From Cupriavidus necator (GTDB taxonomy: Bacteria; Pseudomonadota; Gammaproteobacteria; Burkholderiales; Burkholderiaceae): DNA of 64,000 nt. The notes below the pieces were generated by a model. The model saw only the letters and a program-made list of their open reading frames with translations, had not been told where the DNA came from and searched no databases. Of this stretch, positions 53,358 through 62,842 are shown piece after piece (position 1 is the stretch's first letter; each line of letters starts with the position of its first letter). A program made the position numbers and the translations under genes. Where the stretch lies: NCBI RefSeq assembly GCF_013141915.1, contig NZ_SROX01000011.1, positions 62,001 through 126,000 of the forward strand, read 5' to 3'.

Positions 53358-54381
53358 GCTCGAACTCCTCCACCACGACGCCTTGCGCCTGCAGGTATTC
53401 CATCGCCGCCTTCACATCGGCCAGCTCGCCCGTCGCCATGATCGCCAGCGAGCCGAAGGCCTGGCCCTGGATCTCGTCGATATGGCCGTGCAGGATATTG
53501 AAATCCAGCCCGTAGCGGCGAATCGCCTGCGCCAGCACCGGCTGGTCGACGCCCTCGCCGGTGAAGGCCAGGCGGTAGACGTGGTCGCGGCCATTGCCGA
53601 GCCGGCTTTCCACGCGCTTGAGCACGCTCGCCGGCAGTTCCTGCGAGATGACATCGCCGATCATGGCGCGCGTGACCTCGTGCTGCGGGCGCAGGAAAAC
53701 GTCGATCACGCGCCCGGTCTCCACTACCTCGCCGGCCTCGAGCACAGCCACGCGGTCACAGACCTGCTTGATGACTTCCATCTGGTGCGTGATCATCACG
53801 ATGGTCAGGCCCAGCTCGCGGTTGATCTGCTTGAGCAGGTCCAGGATGGAACGGGTGGTTTCCGGGTCCAGCGCGGACGTGGCCTCGTCCGACAGCAGCA
53901 CCTTGGGCTTGCTCGCCAGCGCGCGCGCAATGCCCACGCGCTGCTTCTGCCCGCCGCTGATCTGCGCCGGGTAGCGGTCCTTCAATGCCGACAGGCCGAC
54001 CAGGTCCAGCAGCGGCAGCACCGTCGCGGCGATCTCGGCCCTGGGCTTGCCGGCGAGCTCCAGCGGCAGCGCCACGTTCTCGTACACGGTGCGCGAAGAC
54101 AGCAGGTTGAAATGCTGGAAAATCATGCCGATCTCGCGGCGGGCCAGGCGCAGCGCGCTGCGGTCCAGCGCCGTCAGGTCCTGGCCGGCGACCACCACGC
54201 GGCCACTGGTGGGCCGGTTCAGCAGGTTGATGGCGCGTACCAGCGTGCTCTTGCCGGCGCCGCTGCGGCCGATGATGCCGAAGACTTCGCCCGCCGCTAT
54301 CGACAGGCTGACCTCCCGCAATGCATGCACGTCGCCAGACGCGCCCGGGAAGCGCTGCGACAGTCCTTGCAGTTCGATCAT
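53347..54381 (-). CDS. metN: Methionine ABC transporter ATP-binding protein MetN
   Basis: 344 residues. Walker A GRSGAGKST is near 39-47, signature ISGGQKQRVGIARAL and Walker B VLLSDEATSALD follow. The C-terminal NIL domain (from about 265) mediates methionine feedback inhibition. First gene of the operon. On this strand a TAAAAT -10-like box near 54464 and a TGAAGCG/CGCTTCA dyad (54451-54457 / 54474-54480) lie upstream. I did not recognise a SAM riboswitch. Confidence 0.94.
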   Translation of the reverse strand: MIELQGLSQRFPGASGDVHALREVSLSIAAGEVFGIIGRSGAGKSTLVRAINLLNRPTSGRVVVAGQDLTALDRSALRLARREIGMIFQHFNLLSSRTVYENVALPLELAGKPRAEIAATVLPLLDLVGLSALKDRYPAQISGGQKQRVGIARALASKPKVLLSDEATSALDPETTRSILDLLKQINRELGLTIVMITHQMEVIKQVCDRVAVLEAGEVVETGRVIDVFLRPQHEVTRAMIGDVISQELPASVLKRVESRLGNGRDHVYRLAFTGEGVDQPVLAQAIRRYGLDFNILHGHIDEIQGQAFGSLAIMATGELADVKAAMEYLQAQGVVVEEFEHVV

Positions 54382-54545
54382 GGAAAGGTGACCAAAAGAA
54401 AACGGCAACAGGCGAGGGATCTCCAGCGCTGTTGCCGCTCGTTATTTTTCTGAAGCGCGTATTTTATGCGATTCGCTTCATACCATAAACGACTTTTTGC
54501 CGATGTCTTTATGCGCTCCCGGCATATAAAGACCGGACAAGTCGA

Positions 54546-55349
54546 TCAGGAGGCACGCCAGGACGGCGGTCGCTTGTCGATGAAGGCCTGCACCCCCTCC
54601 AGCGCCGCCTCGTCCATCATGTTGCAGGCCATGGTCTGCCCGGCAAGCTGGTAGGCCGCCTCGATGCCCATCTCGAGCTGGCGGTAGAACAGCCCCTTGC
54701 CGGCAGCGACGGCGGCGGCCGGCTTGGCGCAGATGCTGGCGGCCAGCCGGGCCACCTCGGCATCCAGCTCGCCGGCCGGCACCACCCGGTTGACCAGGCC
54801 GCGCTCGCGGGCACTGGCGGCATCGATCATGTCGCCGGTCAGCAGCATCTCCATGGCCTGCTTGCGGTGCAGGTTGCGCGACAGTGCCACGCCCGGTGTC
54901 GAACAGAACAGTCCCAGGTTGACGCCCGACACGGCAAAGCGGGCATCGTCCGCCGCCACCGCCAGGTCGCACATCGCCACCAGCTGGCAGCCGGCCGCGG
55001 TGGCGATGCCCTGCACCCGTGCGATCACCGGCTGCGGCATCCGCTGGATCGCCATCATCATGCGCGTGCAGCGGTCGAACAGACGCCGGTAGTAATCGTG
55101 CGATGGCGCGGCGCGCATCTCGCGCAGGTCGTGCCCAGCACAGAAGGCCTTGCCGGCGCCAGCCAGCACCACCACGCGCACGCTGTCGTCGGCGGCCAGC
55201 CGGCGCAGCGCATCGGTGAGCGCATCGAGCAGCCCTTCGGACAAGGCGTTGAAGGCCTGCGGCCGGTTCATGGTCAGGCGCGCCACGCCGGCGGCGTCGC
55301 GCGATTCGGTCAGCAGCGGCGCATCCACGCGCGCATCGTTCTCGGCCAT
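54546..55349 (-). CDS. Enoyl-CoA hydratase/isomerase family protein
   Basis: 267 residues with the crotonase fold. The oxyanion-hole region reads AGKAFCAGHDLREM. The second signature is IATAAGCQLVAMCDLAVAADDARFAVSGVNLGL, one continuous block. The catalytic residue pattern at the second site is atypical of classical hydratases (FCSTPG), so isomerase or other crotonase chemistry is possible. It lies 12 bp after the deacetylase-like gene, probably as an operon. Confidence 0.88.
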   Translation of the reverse strand: MAENDARVDAPLLTESRDAAGVARLTMNRPQAFNALSEGLLDALTDALRRLAADDSVRVVVLAGAGKAFCAGHDLREMRAAPSHDYYRRLFDRCTRMMMAIQRMPQPVIARVQGIATAAGCQLVAMCDLAVAADDARFAVSGVNLGLFCSTPGVALSRNLHRKQAMEMLLTGDMIDAASARERGLVNRVVPAGELDAEVARLAASICAKPAAAVAAGKGLFYRQLEMGIEAAYQLAGQTMACNMMDEAALEGVQAFIDKRPPSWRAS

Positions 55350-55361
55350 GGCAGCGGTCTC

Positions 55362-56285
55362 CTAATGCTCCAGCAGCACCTTCAGGTGGGCCAGCACGCT
55401 GCGGCCCAGCGCGCTGAGGTTGTAGCCGCCTTCCAGGCAGCTGACGATGCGGCCCTGCGCATGGGTGCGCGCCACCTCGACCAGCTGGCCGGTGATCCAG
55501 GCATAGTCCTGCTCCACCAGGCCCATCTGGCCCAGGTCGTCCTCGCGGTGCGCGTCGAAGCCGGCGGAGATGAACAGCATCTGCGGGCGGAACTCATTGA
55601 GGCGCGGCAGCCAGATGGTCTCGACCACTTCGCGCACCGCCATGCCGTTGCTATAGGCCGGCAGCGGGATATTGACCATGTTCGGCGCCAGGTGCTCGGT
55701 GCCGCTGTAGGGATAGAACGGGTGCTGGAAGATGCTGCACATCATCACGCGCTCGTCGCCGCGGAACGCCGCCTCGGTGCCGTTGCCGTGGTGCACGTCG
55801 AAGTCGATGATCGCCACGCGCTCGAGCCCGTGCGCCTCCAGTGCGTGGCGGGCGGCGATGGCCACGTTGTTGTAGAAGCAGAAGCCCATGGCGCGGTCCG
55901 GCTCGGCGTGGTGTCCGGGCGGGCGCACGCAGCAGAACGCGTTCTCGAACTCGCCGGCGATCACCGCGTCGGTGGCGGCCACGGCCGCGCCGGCGGCCAG
56001 CGTGGCGGCGGCGAGGGTGTGCGAGTTCATCGAGGTGTCCGGATCGATCGCGTGGTAGCCGCTGGACGGGCTGGCGTTTTCCAGTGCGTCGACGTGCTCG
56101 GGCCGGTGCACGCGCTCAAGCTGTTCGCGCGTCGCGGGCGGCGCCTCGCGGCGCTCCAGCAGCCCGTCCAGGCCATGCGAAATCAGGTGATCCTCGATCG
56201 CCTGCAGGCGCTCCGGACATTCGGGATGGAAGTGCCCCATCTCGTGCCGCTGGAATTCGGGGTGCGTGTAATAGCCGGTCGGCAT
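55362..56285 (-). CDS. Histone-deacetylase-family amidohydrolase
   Basis: 307 residues with an arginase/deacetylase fold. Zinc and catalytic motifs are complete: RPPGHHAEPDRAMGFCFYNN, IIDFDVHHGNGTEA and FISAGFDAHREDDLG. Bacterial members deacetylate acetylpolyamines, acetoin-related or acyl-lysine substrates; which one applies here is unknown. It appears to be the first gene of a two-gene unit with the enoyl-CoA hydratase gene. It is divergent from mltB. Confidence 0.9.
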   Translation of the reverse strand: MPTGYYTHPEFQRHEMGHFHPECPERLQAIEDHLISHGLDGLLERREAPPATREQLERVHRPEHVDALENASPSSGYHAIDPDTSMNSHTLAAATLAAGAAVAATDAVIAGEFENAFCCVRPPGHHAEPDRAMGFCFYNNVAIAARHALEAHGLERVAIIDFDVHHGNGTEAAFRGDERVMMCSIFQHPFYPYSGTEHLAPNMVNIPLPAYSNGMAVREVVETIWLPRLNEFRPQMLFISAGFDAHREDDLGQMGLVEQDYAWITGQLVEVARTHAQGRIVSCLEGGYNLSALGRSVLAHLKVLLEH

Positions 56286-56453
56286 CTCTTATCGTCGCAA
56301 TGGGTCGCAATGCGTCGCCATGTTGTCTCCAAACGTTACGTTAGCACAGGCACGGCCATGCCACCCAGCGGCGCGGGCGCGCCAGGCGTGCCCGCGCCGA
56401 CGCGAATGCCGCAGTGGCATCCGCTATACTCGGTGCGACTTGCAAAGGACACC

Positions 56454-57560
56454 ATGACCGACACCCAGCGCTCACTGCGACGCCCCCTGCTGGGCGCCGC
56501 GCTTTCCGCTGCCGCACTCGGACTCTGCGGCCTCTCCCCCAGCCTGCTCGCCGCCGGCAAACGCCGCGTCAGCGTGCGCGAGGAAGAAATCGAACCGGGC
56601 CGTTACCGCGACAACCCGCAAGCGCGAGCCTTTATCGACGAGATGGTGGCCCGCCACGGCTTTGACCGCGGCATGCTGCAGGACTGGTTCGGACAGGCGG
56701 TCTATTCGGCCACCGTGGTGCGCCTGATCATGCCGCCCGCTACCACCGGCCGCAAAAGCTGGCGCACCTACCGCTCGCGCTTTATCGAGCCGATCCGCAT
56801 CAACGCGGGCGTGCGCTTCTGGCAGGACAATCGCGACACGCTGCGCCGCGCCGAAGCCGAGTTCGGCGTGCCGGCCTCGGTCATCGTCGGCATCATTGGC
56901 GTGGAAACCATCTACGGGCGCGACATGGGCACGTTCCGCGTGCTCGATTCGCTGTCGACGCTGGCGTTCGACTACCCGGCCACGCCCAACCGCGAAGCCC
57001 GCAGCACGCTGTTCCGCAATCAGCTGGCCGACTTCCTGGTGTGGTGCCGCGACACCCGCACCGACGTCTACTCGGTACTGGGCTCGTATGCCGGCGCCAT
57101 CGGCATTCCGCAGTTCATGCCGACCAGCCTGCGCGAATACGCCCTCGACTACGACAACAACGGCCACGTCGACCTGCGCAACAGCCCCACTGACGCCATC
57201 GGCAGCGTGGCGCGCTTCCTGCAATTGCATGGCTGGGAGCCGGGCCGCCCGGTGGTGTGGCGCATCGCCGATGACGCGGGCAGTCTCGGTGTCGCCACCG
57301 CGGCGGCCGATGGCGAGCCGTGGCCGACCCGCACCGTCAACCAGCTGACCCGCGCCGGACTGCGCGTGGACGAGCCCATCAGCCTCGCGCGCGAAGGCGA
57401 GACCGGCGTGCTGGTGGTGGACCTGCCCACGCCCGACCAGCCCACCGAGTACCTGCTGGGCCTGCGCAACTTCTATGTGCTGACGCGGTACAACCGCAGC
57501 TTCTTCTATGCGCTGGCGGTGTACCAGTTGGGCGAGGCGGTCAAGGCGGCGATGGGCTGA
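56454..57560 (+). CDS. mltB: Lytic murein transglycosylase B (MltB)
   Basis: 368 residues, family GH103. The N-terminus has an RR-containing hydrophobic signal (about 1-33) without a good lipobox, so it may be a soluble periplasmic form. The catalytic glutamate lies in IVGIIGVETIYGRDMG. Conserved GAIGIPQFMPTSLREYALDYDNNG-type sequence (split GAIGIPQFMPTS and DYDNNGHVDLRNS) follows. It cleaves peptidoglycan to 1,6-anhydromuropeptides. A TATACT box lies at 56425-56430. A strong terminator follows. Confidence 0.93.
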   Translation: MTDTQRSLRRPLLGAALSAAALGLCGLSPSLLAAGKRRVSVREEEIEPGRYRDNPQARAFIDEMVARHGFDRGMLQDWFGQAVYSATVVRLIMPPATTGRKSWRTYRSRFIEPIRINAGVRFWQDNRDTLRRAEAEFGVPASVIVGIIGVETIYGRDMGTFRVLDSLSTLAFDYPATPNREARSTLFRNQLADFLVWCRDTRTDVYSVLGSYAGAIGIPQFMPTSLREYALDYDNNGHVDLRNSPTDAIGSVARFLQLHGWEPGRPVVWRIADDAGSLGVATAAADGEPWPTRTVNQLTRAGLRVDEPISLAREGETGVLVVDLPTPDQPTEYLLGLRNFYVLTRYNRSFFYALAVYQLGEAVKAAMG

Positions 57561-57581
57561 GGCAACACGGCCAGAAAGCAC

Positions 57582-57612
57582 AAGGCCTCGCATCAGCGAG
57601 GCCTTTGTTTTT
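57582..57612. terminator. Terminator between mltB and cysM
   Basis: A 9-bp stem AAGGCCTCG (57582-57590) / CGAGGCCTT (57597-57605), then TGTTTTT. Convergent genes lie on both sides. Confidence 0.85.
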
Positions 57613-57628
57613 GCCGCGGCGCTGCGGA

Positions 57629-58531
57629 TCAGGCCGGAAACACGCCGGTCGACAGATAGCGGTCGCCGCGGTCGCACACCACGAAGACGATGGTGGCGTT
57701 CTCGACTTCTTCGGCAACGCGCAGCGCCACGCACAGTGCGCCGGCCGCGGAAATGCCGCAGAAAATGCCCTCTTCGGAGGCCATCCGGCGCGCCATGTGC
57801 TCGGCATCGCTTTGGCTGACCGGCTCGGTGCGGTCGATGAACTTCGGATCGTAGATCTTCGGCAGATAGGCTTCCGGCCACTTGCGGATGCCCGGGATGC
57901 GCGAGCCTTCGGCCGGCTGCGCGCCAACGATCTGGATCTCCGGATTGCGCTCCTTCAGGAAGCGCGACACGCCGGTGATGGTGCCGGTGGTGCCCATTGC
58001 CGAAACGAAGTGGGTGATGCGGCCATCGGTATCGCGCCAGATCTCGGGGCCGGTGCCCTCGTAGTGCGCCTGCGGGTTGTCCGGATTGGCGAACTGGTCG
58101 AGGATCACGCCCTTGCCGTCGCGCTCCATCGCATCGGCCAGGTCACGCGCATACTCCATGCCGCCCTTGACCGGGGTCAGGATGATCTCGGCACCATAAG
58201 CCGCCATGCTCTGGCGGCGCTCGAGGCTCAGGTCCTCGGGCATGATCAGCACCATCTTGTAGCCGCGGATGGCGGCTGCCATGGCCAGCGCGATGCCGGT
58301 GTTGCCCGAGGTCGCTTCGATCAGGGTATCGCCCGGCTTGATGCGCCCGCGCGCTTCGGCACGGGCGATCATCGACACTGCCGGACGGTCCTTGACGGAA
58401 CCGGCCGGATTGTTGCCTTCGAGCTTGCCGAGGATCACATTGCCGCGCGCATCGTTGGCGGCGCCGGGAATGCGCTGCAGTCTGACCAGCGGCGTGTTGC
58501 CGATGGTGTCTTCAATTGTCTTGTAGGCCAT
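57629..58531 (-). CDS. cysM: Cysteine synthase B
   Basis: PLP enzyme of 300 residues making cysteine from O-acetylserine and sulphide or thiosulphate. The PLP lysine lies in KLEGNNPAGSVKDRPA, the phosphate loop is EATSGNTGIALA, and the CysM-type C-terminus reads EGIFCGISAAGALCVAL. The start MAYKTIEDTIGNTPLVRLQ is well inside the longest frame and fits the family. It is convergent with mltB. Confidence 0.95.
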   Translation of the reverse strand: MAYKTIEDTIGNTPLVRLQRIPGAANDARGNVILGKLEGNNPAGSVKDRPAVSMIARAEARGRIKPGDTLIEATSGNTGIALAMAAAIRGYKMVLIMPEDLSLERRQSMAAYGAEIILTPVKGGMEYARDLADAMERDGKGVILDQFANPDNPQAHYEGTGPEIWRDTDGRITHFVSAMGTTGTITGVSRFLKERNPEIQIVGAQPAEGSRIPGIRKWPEAYLPKIYDPKFIDRTEPVSQSDAEHMARRMASEEGIFCGISAAGALCVALRVAEEVENATIVFVVCDRGDRYLSTGVFPA

Positions 58532-58668
58532 GGGGCGGAGGAAGGTCGCAAACGGGGGATGCCGGGGGGCTTCCAATTTGCCGGCCATTGTAATCCAGAC
58601 CCCTATCCCGCGCCGGCAGGCGGGATTTGCGCTGTGCCCGCCTGCTGCCTGCACTTATGTATGGTGAC

Positions 58669-59970
58669 TCAGTCTTCTTCGCGGTTGCCTTCGCCGAGCA
58701 GGTGGTACAGCAGGATGCAGCCGAAGGTGGCGGTGCCGATGCCCCCCAGCGTCATGCCGCCCAGCTTCAGCGTCAGGTCGCCGGCCGCCACCGTCAGCGT
58801 GGCGCCAACCGTAATCAGGTTGCGCGAGCTGGAGAAGTCCACCTTGTTCTGCACCCAGATCCGGCCCGCCGTGGCCGCGATCAGGCCGAACACGACAATG
58901 GTCAGCCCGCCGATCACCGGCCCCGGGATGGTCAGGATCAAGGCGCCGAACTTGGGCGAGAAGCCCAGCAGGATGGCCACCGCGGCCGCGACCACGAAGA
59001 TCAGCGTCGAATAGATGCGGGTGACCGCCATTACCCCCATGTTTTCGGCATAGGTAGTCACGCCGGTGCCGCCGCCGCTGGCCGACAGCATGGTGGCGAT
59101 GCCGTCGCCGATAAAGGCGCGGCCGATGTAGGGATCCAGGTTGCGGCCGGTCATCACGCCGATGGCCTTGATATGGCCGAGGTTCTCGGCCACCAGCACG
59201 ATCGCCACCGGGGCGATCAGCAGCATCGCGTTGAGTTCGAAGGTCGGCGCGGTGAACGCCGGCAGGCCGAACCAGCTGGCGGCGGCCACGCCGGAAAAAT
59301 CGATCGGCTTGCCCAGGCCCATCACATTGGTGCCCAGGTAGTAGGCAAGATAGCCGGCCAGGCCGCCGATCAGCACCGGCAGGCGTCCGATCATGCCGGG
59401 CGCGCGTACCGCGACCAGCCCCACCGCGACCACGGTCAGCAGCCCCACCCAGGTATCCAGCGCCGCCCCGCTGACCGCCTTGACCGCCACCGGCGCCAGG
59501 TTCAGCCCGATCGCCGCGACAATGGCGCCGGTCACCACCGGCGGCATCAGCTTTTCCACCCAGGCATAGCCCACCGCCTGCACGATCAGGCCGATCACGG
59601 TGTACAGCGCTCCCGCGGCCATGATGCCGCCTAGCGCCACCGGGATATTGAGGTTGGGGCCGCTGCCGGCATAGCCGGTGGCGGCGATCACCACGGCAAT
59701 GAAGGCGAAGCTGGAACCCAGGTAGCTGGGCACCCGGCCGCGCACGCACAGGAAGAAAATCAGCGTGCCGATGCCGGAAAACAGGATGGCGATATTCGGG
59801 TTGAAGCCCATCAGGATCGGCGCGATGGCGGTCGAGCCGAACATCGCCACCACATGCTGGATCCCGGCCAGCAGTGTCTGCCCCGCGGGCAGCCGCTCAT
59901 CCGGGCCGATCACGCCCCCGGTCTTGAGCCGCCATTGCGGCAGGAATCCCGCGTCCTCGCCATTCGCCAT
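58669..59970 (-). CDS. uraA: Uracil permease, NCS2 family
   Basis: 433 residues with about 14 hydrophobic segments. The NCS2 motif region reads VLVAENLGHIKAIGVMTGRNLDPYIGRAFIGDG, in two conserved pieces, and a long-range start block QHVVAMFGSTAIAPIL is typical of UraA. The ATG at 59970 is preceded by AGGGAG. It probably works with upp, which is 42 kb to the left in this window. Direct repeats upstream (60140-60186) may control it. Confidence 0.9.
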   Translation of the reverse strand: MANGEDAGFLPQWRLKTGGVIGPDERLPAGQTLLAGIQHVVAMFGSTAIAPILMGFNPNIAILFSGIGTLIFFLCVRGRVPSYLGSSFAFIAVVIAATGYAGSGPNLNIPVALGGIMAAGALYTVIGLIVQAVGYAWVEKLMPPVVTGAIVAAIGLNLAPVAVKAVSGAALDTWVGLLTVVAVGLVAVRAPGMIGRLPVLIGGLAGYLAYYLGTNVMGLGKPIDFSGVAAASWFGLPAFTAPTFELNAMLLIAPVAIVLVAENLGHIKAIGVMTGRNLDPYIGRAFIGDGIATMLSASGGGTGVTTYAENMGVMAVTRIYSTLIFVVAAAVAILLGFSPKFGALILTIPGPVIGGLTIVVFGLIAATAGRIWVQNKVDFSSSRNLITVGATLTVAAGDLTLKLGGMTLGGIGTATFGCILLYHLLGEGNREED

Positions 59971-60139
59971 ATTGTCTTGCTCCCTGTGGTCCGGGCTGGC
60001 CGCCGGATCGGCGGCCGCCGCGCTTGTGCCTGGTTGTTTGGTTGTGGAATGCCGGTCGGCAGCCGCGCGGCAGGTCCTGCCTGCGCGGCGTCCGCATGAT
60101 ACTCCGCCGCCACGGGGGCTGCGAAGCCGGCAATTTTTA

Positions 60140-60186
60140 GCACAACGCGTACCAGGCACAACGCATACCAGCCACAACGCACCCGG
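60140..60186. repeat. Three 16-bp tandem direct repeats upstream of uraA
   Basis: Units GCACAACGCGTACCAG, GCACAACGCATACCAG and the shorter, diverged CCACAACGCACCCGG follow one another without gaps. Read toward uraA, adjacent copies supply TTGTGC and TAAAAA-like boxes 16 bp apart, so the repeats may overlap the promoter. They begin 170 bp before the uraA ATG. Confidence 0.65.
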
Positions 60187-60222
60187 CCGCAGCACGACCG
60201 GGCACAGGGCAGCGCGATCTGG

Positions 60223-60621
60223 CTAGCGGGCCGGCTTTGCCGGTGCGGCCGCGGCCGCCTTTGCTCCTTTTGCGGGCGCTGGCGTGGCCGGCGGCGCAGC
60301 GGAGGGCGCGGCAGCGGGCGCGCCCTTGCCGGCGATGGTCAGGCCGGCATCCTGCAACTTGGCCACGGACTTCGGCCCGATGCCGCTGACGCGCTCAGCC
60401 AGGTCGGCGGCGTCCTTGTACGGCCCGCGCTTGTTGCGCTCTTCGACGATGTGGCGGGCCGTGGCCGGCCCCACCCCCTTGACCGAGGTCAGCGCCGCCT
60501 CGTCCGCGGTGTTGACGTCGACTGCGGCACGCGCGGTGCCGCCGGCAAGCAGGCAGAGGGTTGCCGCGAGGGATATCAGGGAAAAACGCCGGGCAAGCTG
60601 CCGGATCCAATGCATGGCCAT
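60223..60621 (-). CDS. Exported ComEA-like helix-hairpin-helix protein
   Basis: 132 residues. A signal peptide (about 1-32, ending GTARA) precedes one ComEA-type HhH domain: VDVNTADEAALTSVKGVGPATARHIVEERNKRGPY is the family core, continuous with a second hairpin VSGIGPKSVAKLQ. The last 35 residues are Ala/Pro/Lys-rich. ComEA proteins bind incoming DNA in the periplasm during transformation. No other com gene is nearby, and the stop-distal neighbours are unrelated. A start two codons later (MHWIRQ) is also possible. Confidence 0.88.
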   Translation of the reverse strand: MAMHWIRQLARRFSLISLAATLCLLAGGTARAAVDVNTADEAALTSVKGVGPATARHIVEERNKRGPYKDAADLAERVSGIGPKSVAKLQDAGLTIAGKGAPAAAPSAAPPATPAPAKGAKAAAAAPAKPAR

Positions 60622-60791
60622 GAAGGCTCTCCTTTCCTGTGGATGGTCTGAGGTACCACCCCCGCCGAGGTGGCGAGGTCAGGTCAGGATAGGGGCGCGT
60701 CGCGAGCGCGGCGCATGCGGCAACAAAAGTTGACACCGGCCGCACGAAATCGTGTCAGCCGGGATCAGGGATGGCGCAATGCTGCGGGCGT

Positions 60792-61787
60792 TCAGCCGTT
60801 GCGCTCCAGCAGCCAGCGGCAGTAGCGCGCCACGCCTTCCTCGACGCTCAGGAAGCGTTCGCCGTAGCCCGCGCCACGCAGTTTGGACACATCCGACTGC
60901 GTGAAGCACTGGTACTTGCCACGCAACGCGTCGGGAAACTTGACGTACTCGACCAGCCCTTCCTGCACCAGGTCGTCCAGCGACAGGGGCGGCTTGCCTT
61001 CGGCTTCGCGCAGCGTGTTGACCACGGTGGCGGCGATGTCGTTGAACGGCTGGGCGCGGCCGGTGCCCAGGTTGAAGATGCCGGACTTCTCGGGATGGTC
61101 GAAGAAGTACAGGTTGACCTTGACCACGTCCTCGACCGAGATGAAATCGCGGCTCTGCATGCCCGGACCATAGCCGCCGTATTCGCCGAACAGCTTCACC
61201 GTGCCGTCGGCGCGGAACTGGTTGAAGTTGTGGAATGCCACCGAGGCCATGCGGCCCTTGTGCGTTTCGCGCGGGCCGTACACGTTGAAGTAGCGGAAGC
61301 CGACGATCTGCGACAGGGCCGACGGCAGCCGGCGCCGCACGATCTGGTCGAACAGGAACTTGGAATAGCCGTACACGTTGAGCGGACGCTCGAACTCGCG
61401 GTCTTCGCGGAACACCTGCGAGGCCCCGTAGGTGGCCGCCGACGACGCATACAGGAACTGCGCGCCCTGCTCCAGGCAACTCTCCATCAGCGACAGCGTG
61501 TAGCGGTAGTTGTTCTCCATCATGTAGCGGCCATCGGTCTCCATGGTGTCGGAGCACGCGCCTTCATGGAACACCGCGCGGACCTTGCCGAACTCGCCGC
61601 GGGCAAAGCGCGCAAGGAAGTCCTGCTTGTCCAGGTAATCGGAGATCTCGCAGTCGACCAGGTTGTGGAACTTGTCGGCGCGGGTCAGGTTGTCGACGGC
61701 AATGACATGGGTCTCGCCGCGGTCGTTCAGGCCCTTGACGAGATTGCTGCCGATAAAACCCGCGGCACCGGTGACGATGATGGTCAT
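60792..61787 (-). CDS. hldD: ADP-L-glycero-D-manno-heptose-6-epimerase
   Basis: 331 residues, an extended SDR epimerase making ADP-L,D-heptose for the LPS inner core. The Rossmann motif is GAAGFIGSNLVKGL at residues 7-20, the active-site YGYSKFLFD supplies Tyr and Lys, and FRYFNVYGPRETHKG follows. The length is family-standard. It lies 27 bp after the heptose-7-phosphate kinase gene, forming a leftward pair. The product feeds WaaC at 28.0 kb. Confidence 0.95.
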   Translation of the reverse strand: MTIIVTGAAGFIGSNLVKGLNDRGETHVIAVDNLTRADKFHNLVDCEISDYLDKQDFLARFARGEFGKVRAVFHEGACSDTMETDGRYMMENNYRYTLSLMESCLEQGAQFLYASSAATYGASQVFREDREFERPLNVYGYSKFLFDQIVRRRLPSALSQIVGFRYFNVYGPRETHKGRMASVAFHNFNQFRADGTVKLFGEYGGYGPGMQSRDFISVEDVVKVNLYFFDHPEKSGIFNLGTGRAQPFNDIAATVVNTLREAEGKPPLSLDDLVQEGLVEYVKFPDALRGKYQCFTQSDVSKLRGAGYGERFLSVEEGVARYCRWLLERNG

Positions 61788-61814
61788 GGTCGGATCAAAA
61801 GAGGGCGCCGCGCC

Positions 61815-62762
61815 TCAGGCAGCAGCGCCGAACAATTCAGGATAAGTGACGACGGCGGTGCCCAGCTTGCCGACCACGATGCCGCCGGCGCGATTGGCAT
61901 GCTGCACGGCTTCCTTGAGCGGCACGCCGGCACCCATCATGGTGGCGAGCGTGGCGATCACGGTGTCGCCCGCACCGGATACATCATAGACCTCGCGGGC
62001 CTGGGCGGAGACATGCAGCACTTCGGCTTCGGTATAGAGCGTCATGCCCTCTTCCGAGCGCGTCAGCAGCAGCGCTTCGAGCTGCAGCGCGCGGCGCAGG
62101 TTCTGCGCGCGGATGGTCAGGTCGGCCTCGGTCTTCCAGGCCCCGACCACGGCACGCATTTCGGCACGGTTGGGGGTGATCAGCGTAGCGCCGCGATAGC
62201 GGGAGTAGTCGTCGCCCTTGGGATCGACCAGCACCTTGCGGCCGGCCGCGCGGCCGGCATCGATCATGCGCGTGACATGGGTCAGCCCGCCCTTGCCATA
62301 GTCGGACAGCACCAGCACCTGGTAGTCGTTGACCAGGCTCTGGAACCGGTCCTGTACCGCGAGCAGCACTTCGTGCGCCGGCGTGTTCTCGAAATCCACC
62401 CGCAGCAACTGCTGCTGGTGCGCCACCACGCGCAGCTTGATGGTGGTGTTGATCTTGGCATCGCGGTGCAGGTAGGGCTGCACGTGGCTCTCGGCCAGCA
62501 ATGCCTCGAGCGTGCGCGCCGGCTCGTCGTCGCCGACCACGCCCAGCATGCCGACGCGCGCGCCCAGCGCCGCGGCGTTGCGGGCCACGTTGGCGGCGCC
62601 GCCCAGGCGCTCGTCGCTGCGCTTGACCTGCACCACCGGTACCGGCGCTTCGGGCGAAATGCGCTCGACGTCGCCGAACCAATAGCGGTCCAGCATCATG
62701 TCGCCGACCACCAGGATATGGGACTGCCGGATCTGCTCCTGCGGAATGACGGTCTTGTTCAT
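61815..62762 (-). CDS. rfaE1: D-glycero-beta-D-manno-heptose-7-phosphate kinase (HldE N-terminal type)
   Basis: 315 residues of the ribokinase (PfkB) family. The signatures GGAANVARNAAALGARV and DVSGAGDTVIATLATMMGAG are clear. It corresponds only to the kinase half of bifunctional HldE, ending at YPELFGAAA. The adenylyltransferase must be encoded elsewhere, since nothing in this window matches it. It lies just upstream of hldD. The MNKTVIPQEQIRQ start fits the family. Confidence 0.93.
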   Translation of the reverse strand: MNKTVIPQEQIRQSHILVVGDMMLDRYWFGDVERISPEAPVPVVQVKRSDERLGGAANVARNAAALGARVGMLGVVGDDEPARTLEALLAESHVQPYLHRDAKINTTIKLRVVAHQQQLLRVDFENTPAHEVLLAVQDRFQSLVNDYQVLVLSDYGKGGLTHVTRMIDAGRAAGRKVLVDPKGDDYSRYRGATLITPNRAEMRAVVGAWKTEADLTIRAQNLRRALQLEALLLTRSEEGMTLYTEAEVLHVSAQAREVYDVSGAGDTVIATLATMMGAGVPLKEAVQHANRAGGIVVGKLGTAVVTYPELFGAAA

Positions 62763-62842
62763 GAAGATCCTTGGCAAGATCGCGGCGGCAGCGGCCACCG
62801 CGTTAGCTTATCGATTGATGAGTCGGTTGACCCGCCAGCGCC

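Noticed and set aside
54382..54545. SAM riboswitch before metN
   Set aside because: The region is only about 164 bp, A+T-rich, and shows simple dyads and promoter-like boxes. I could not match a SAM aptamer.
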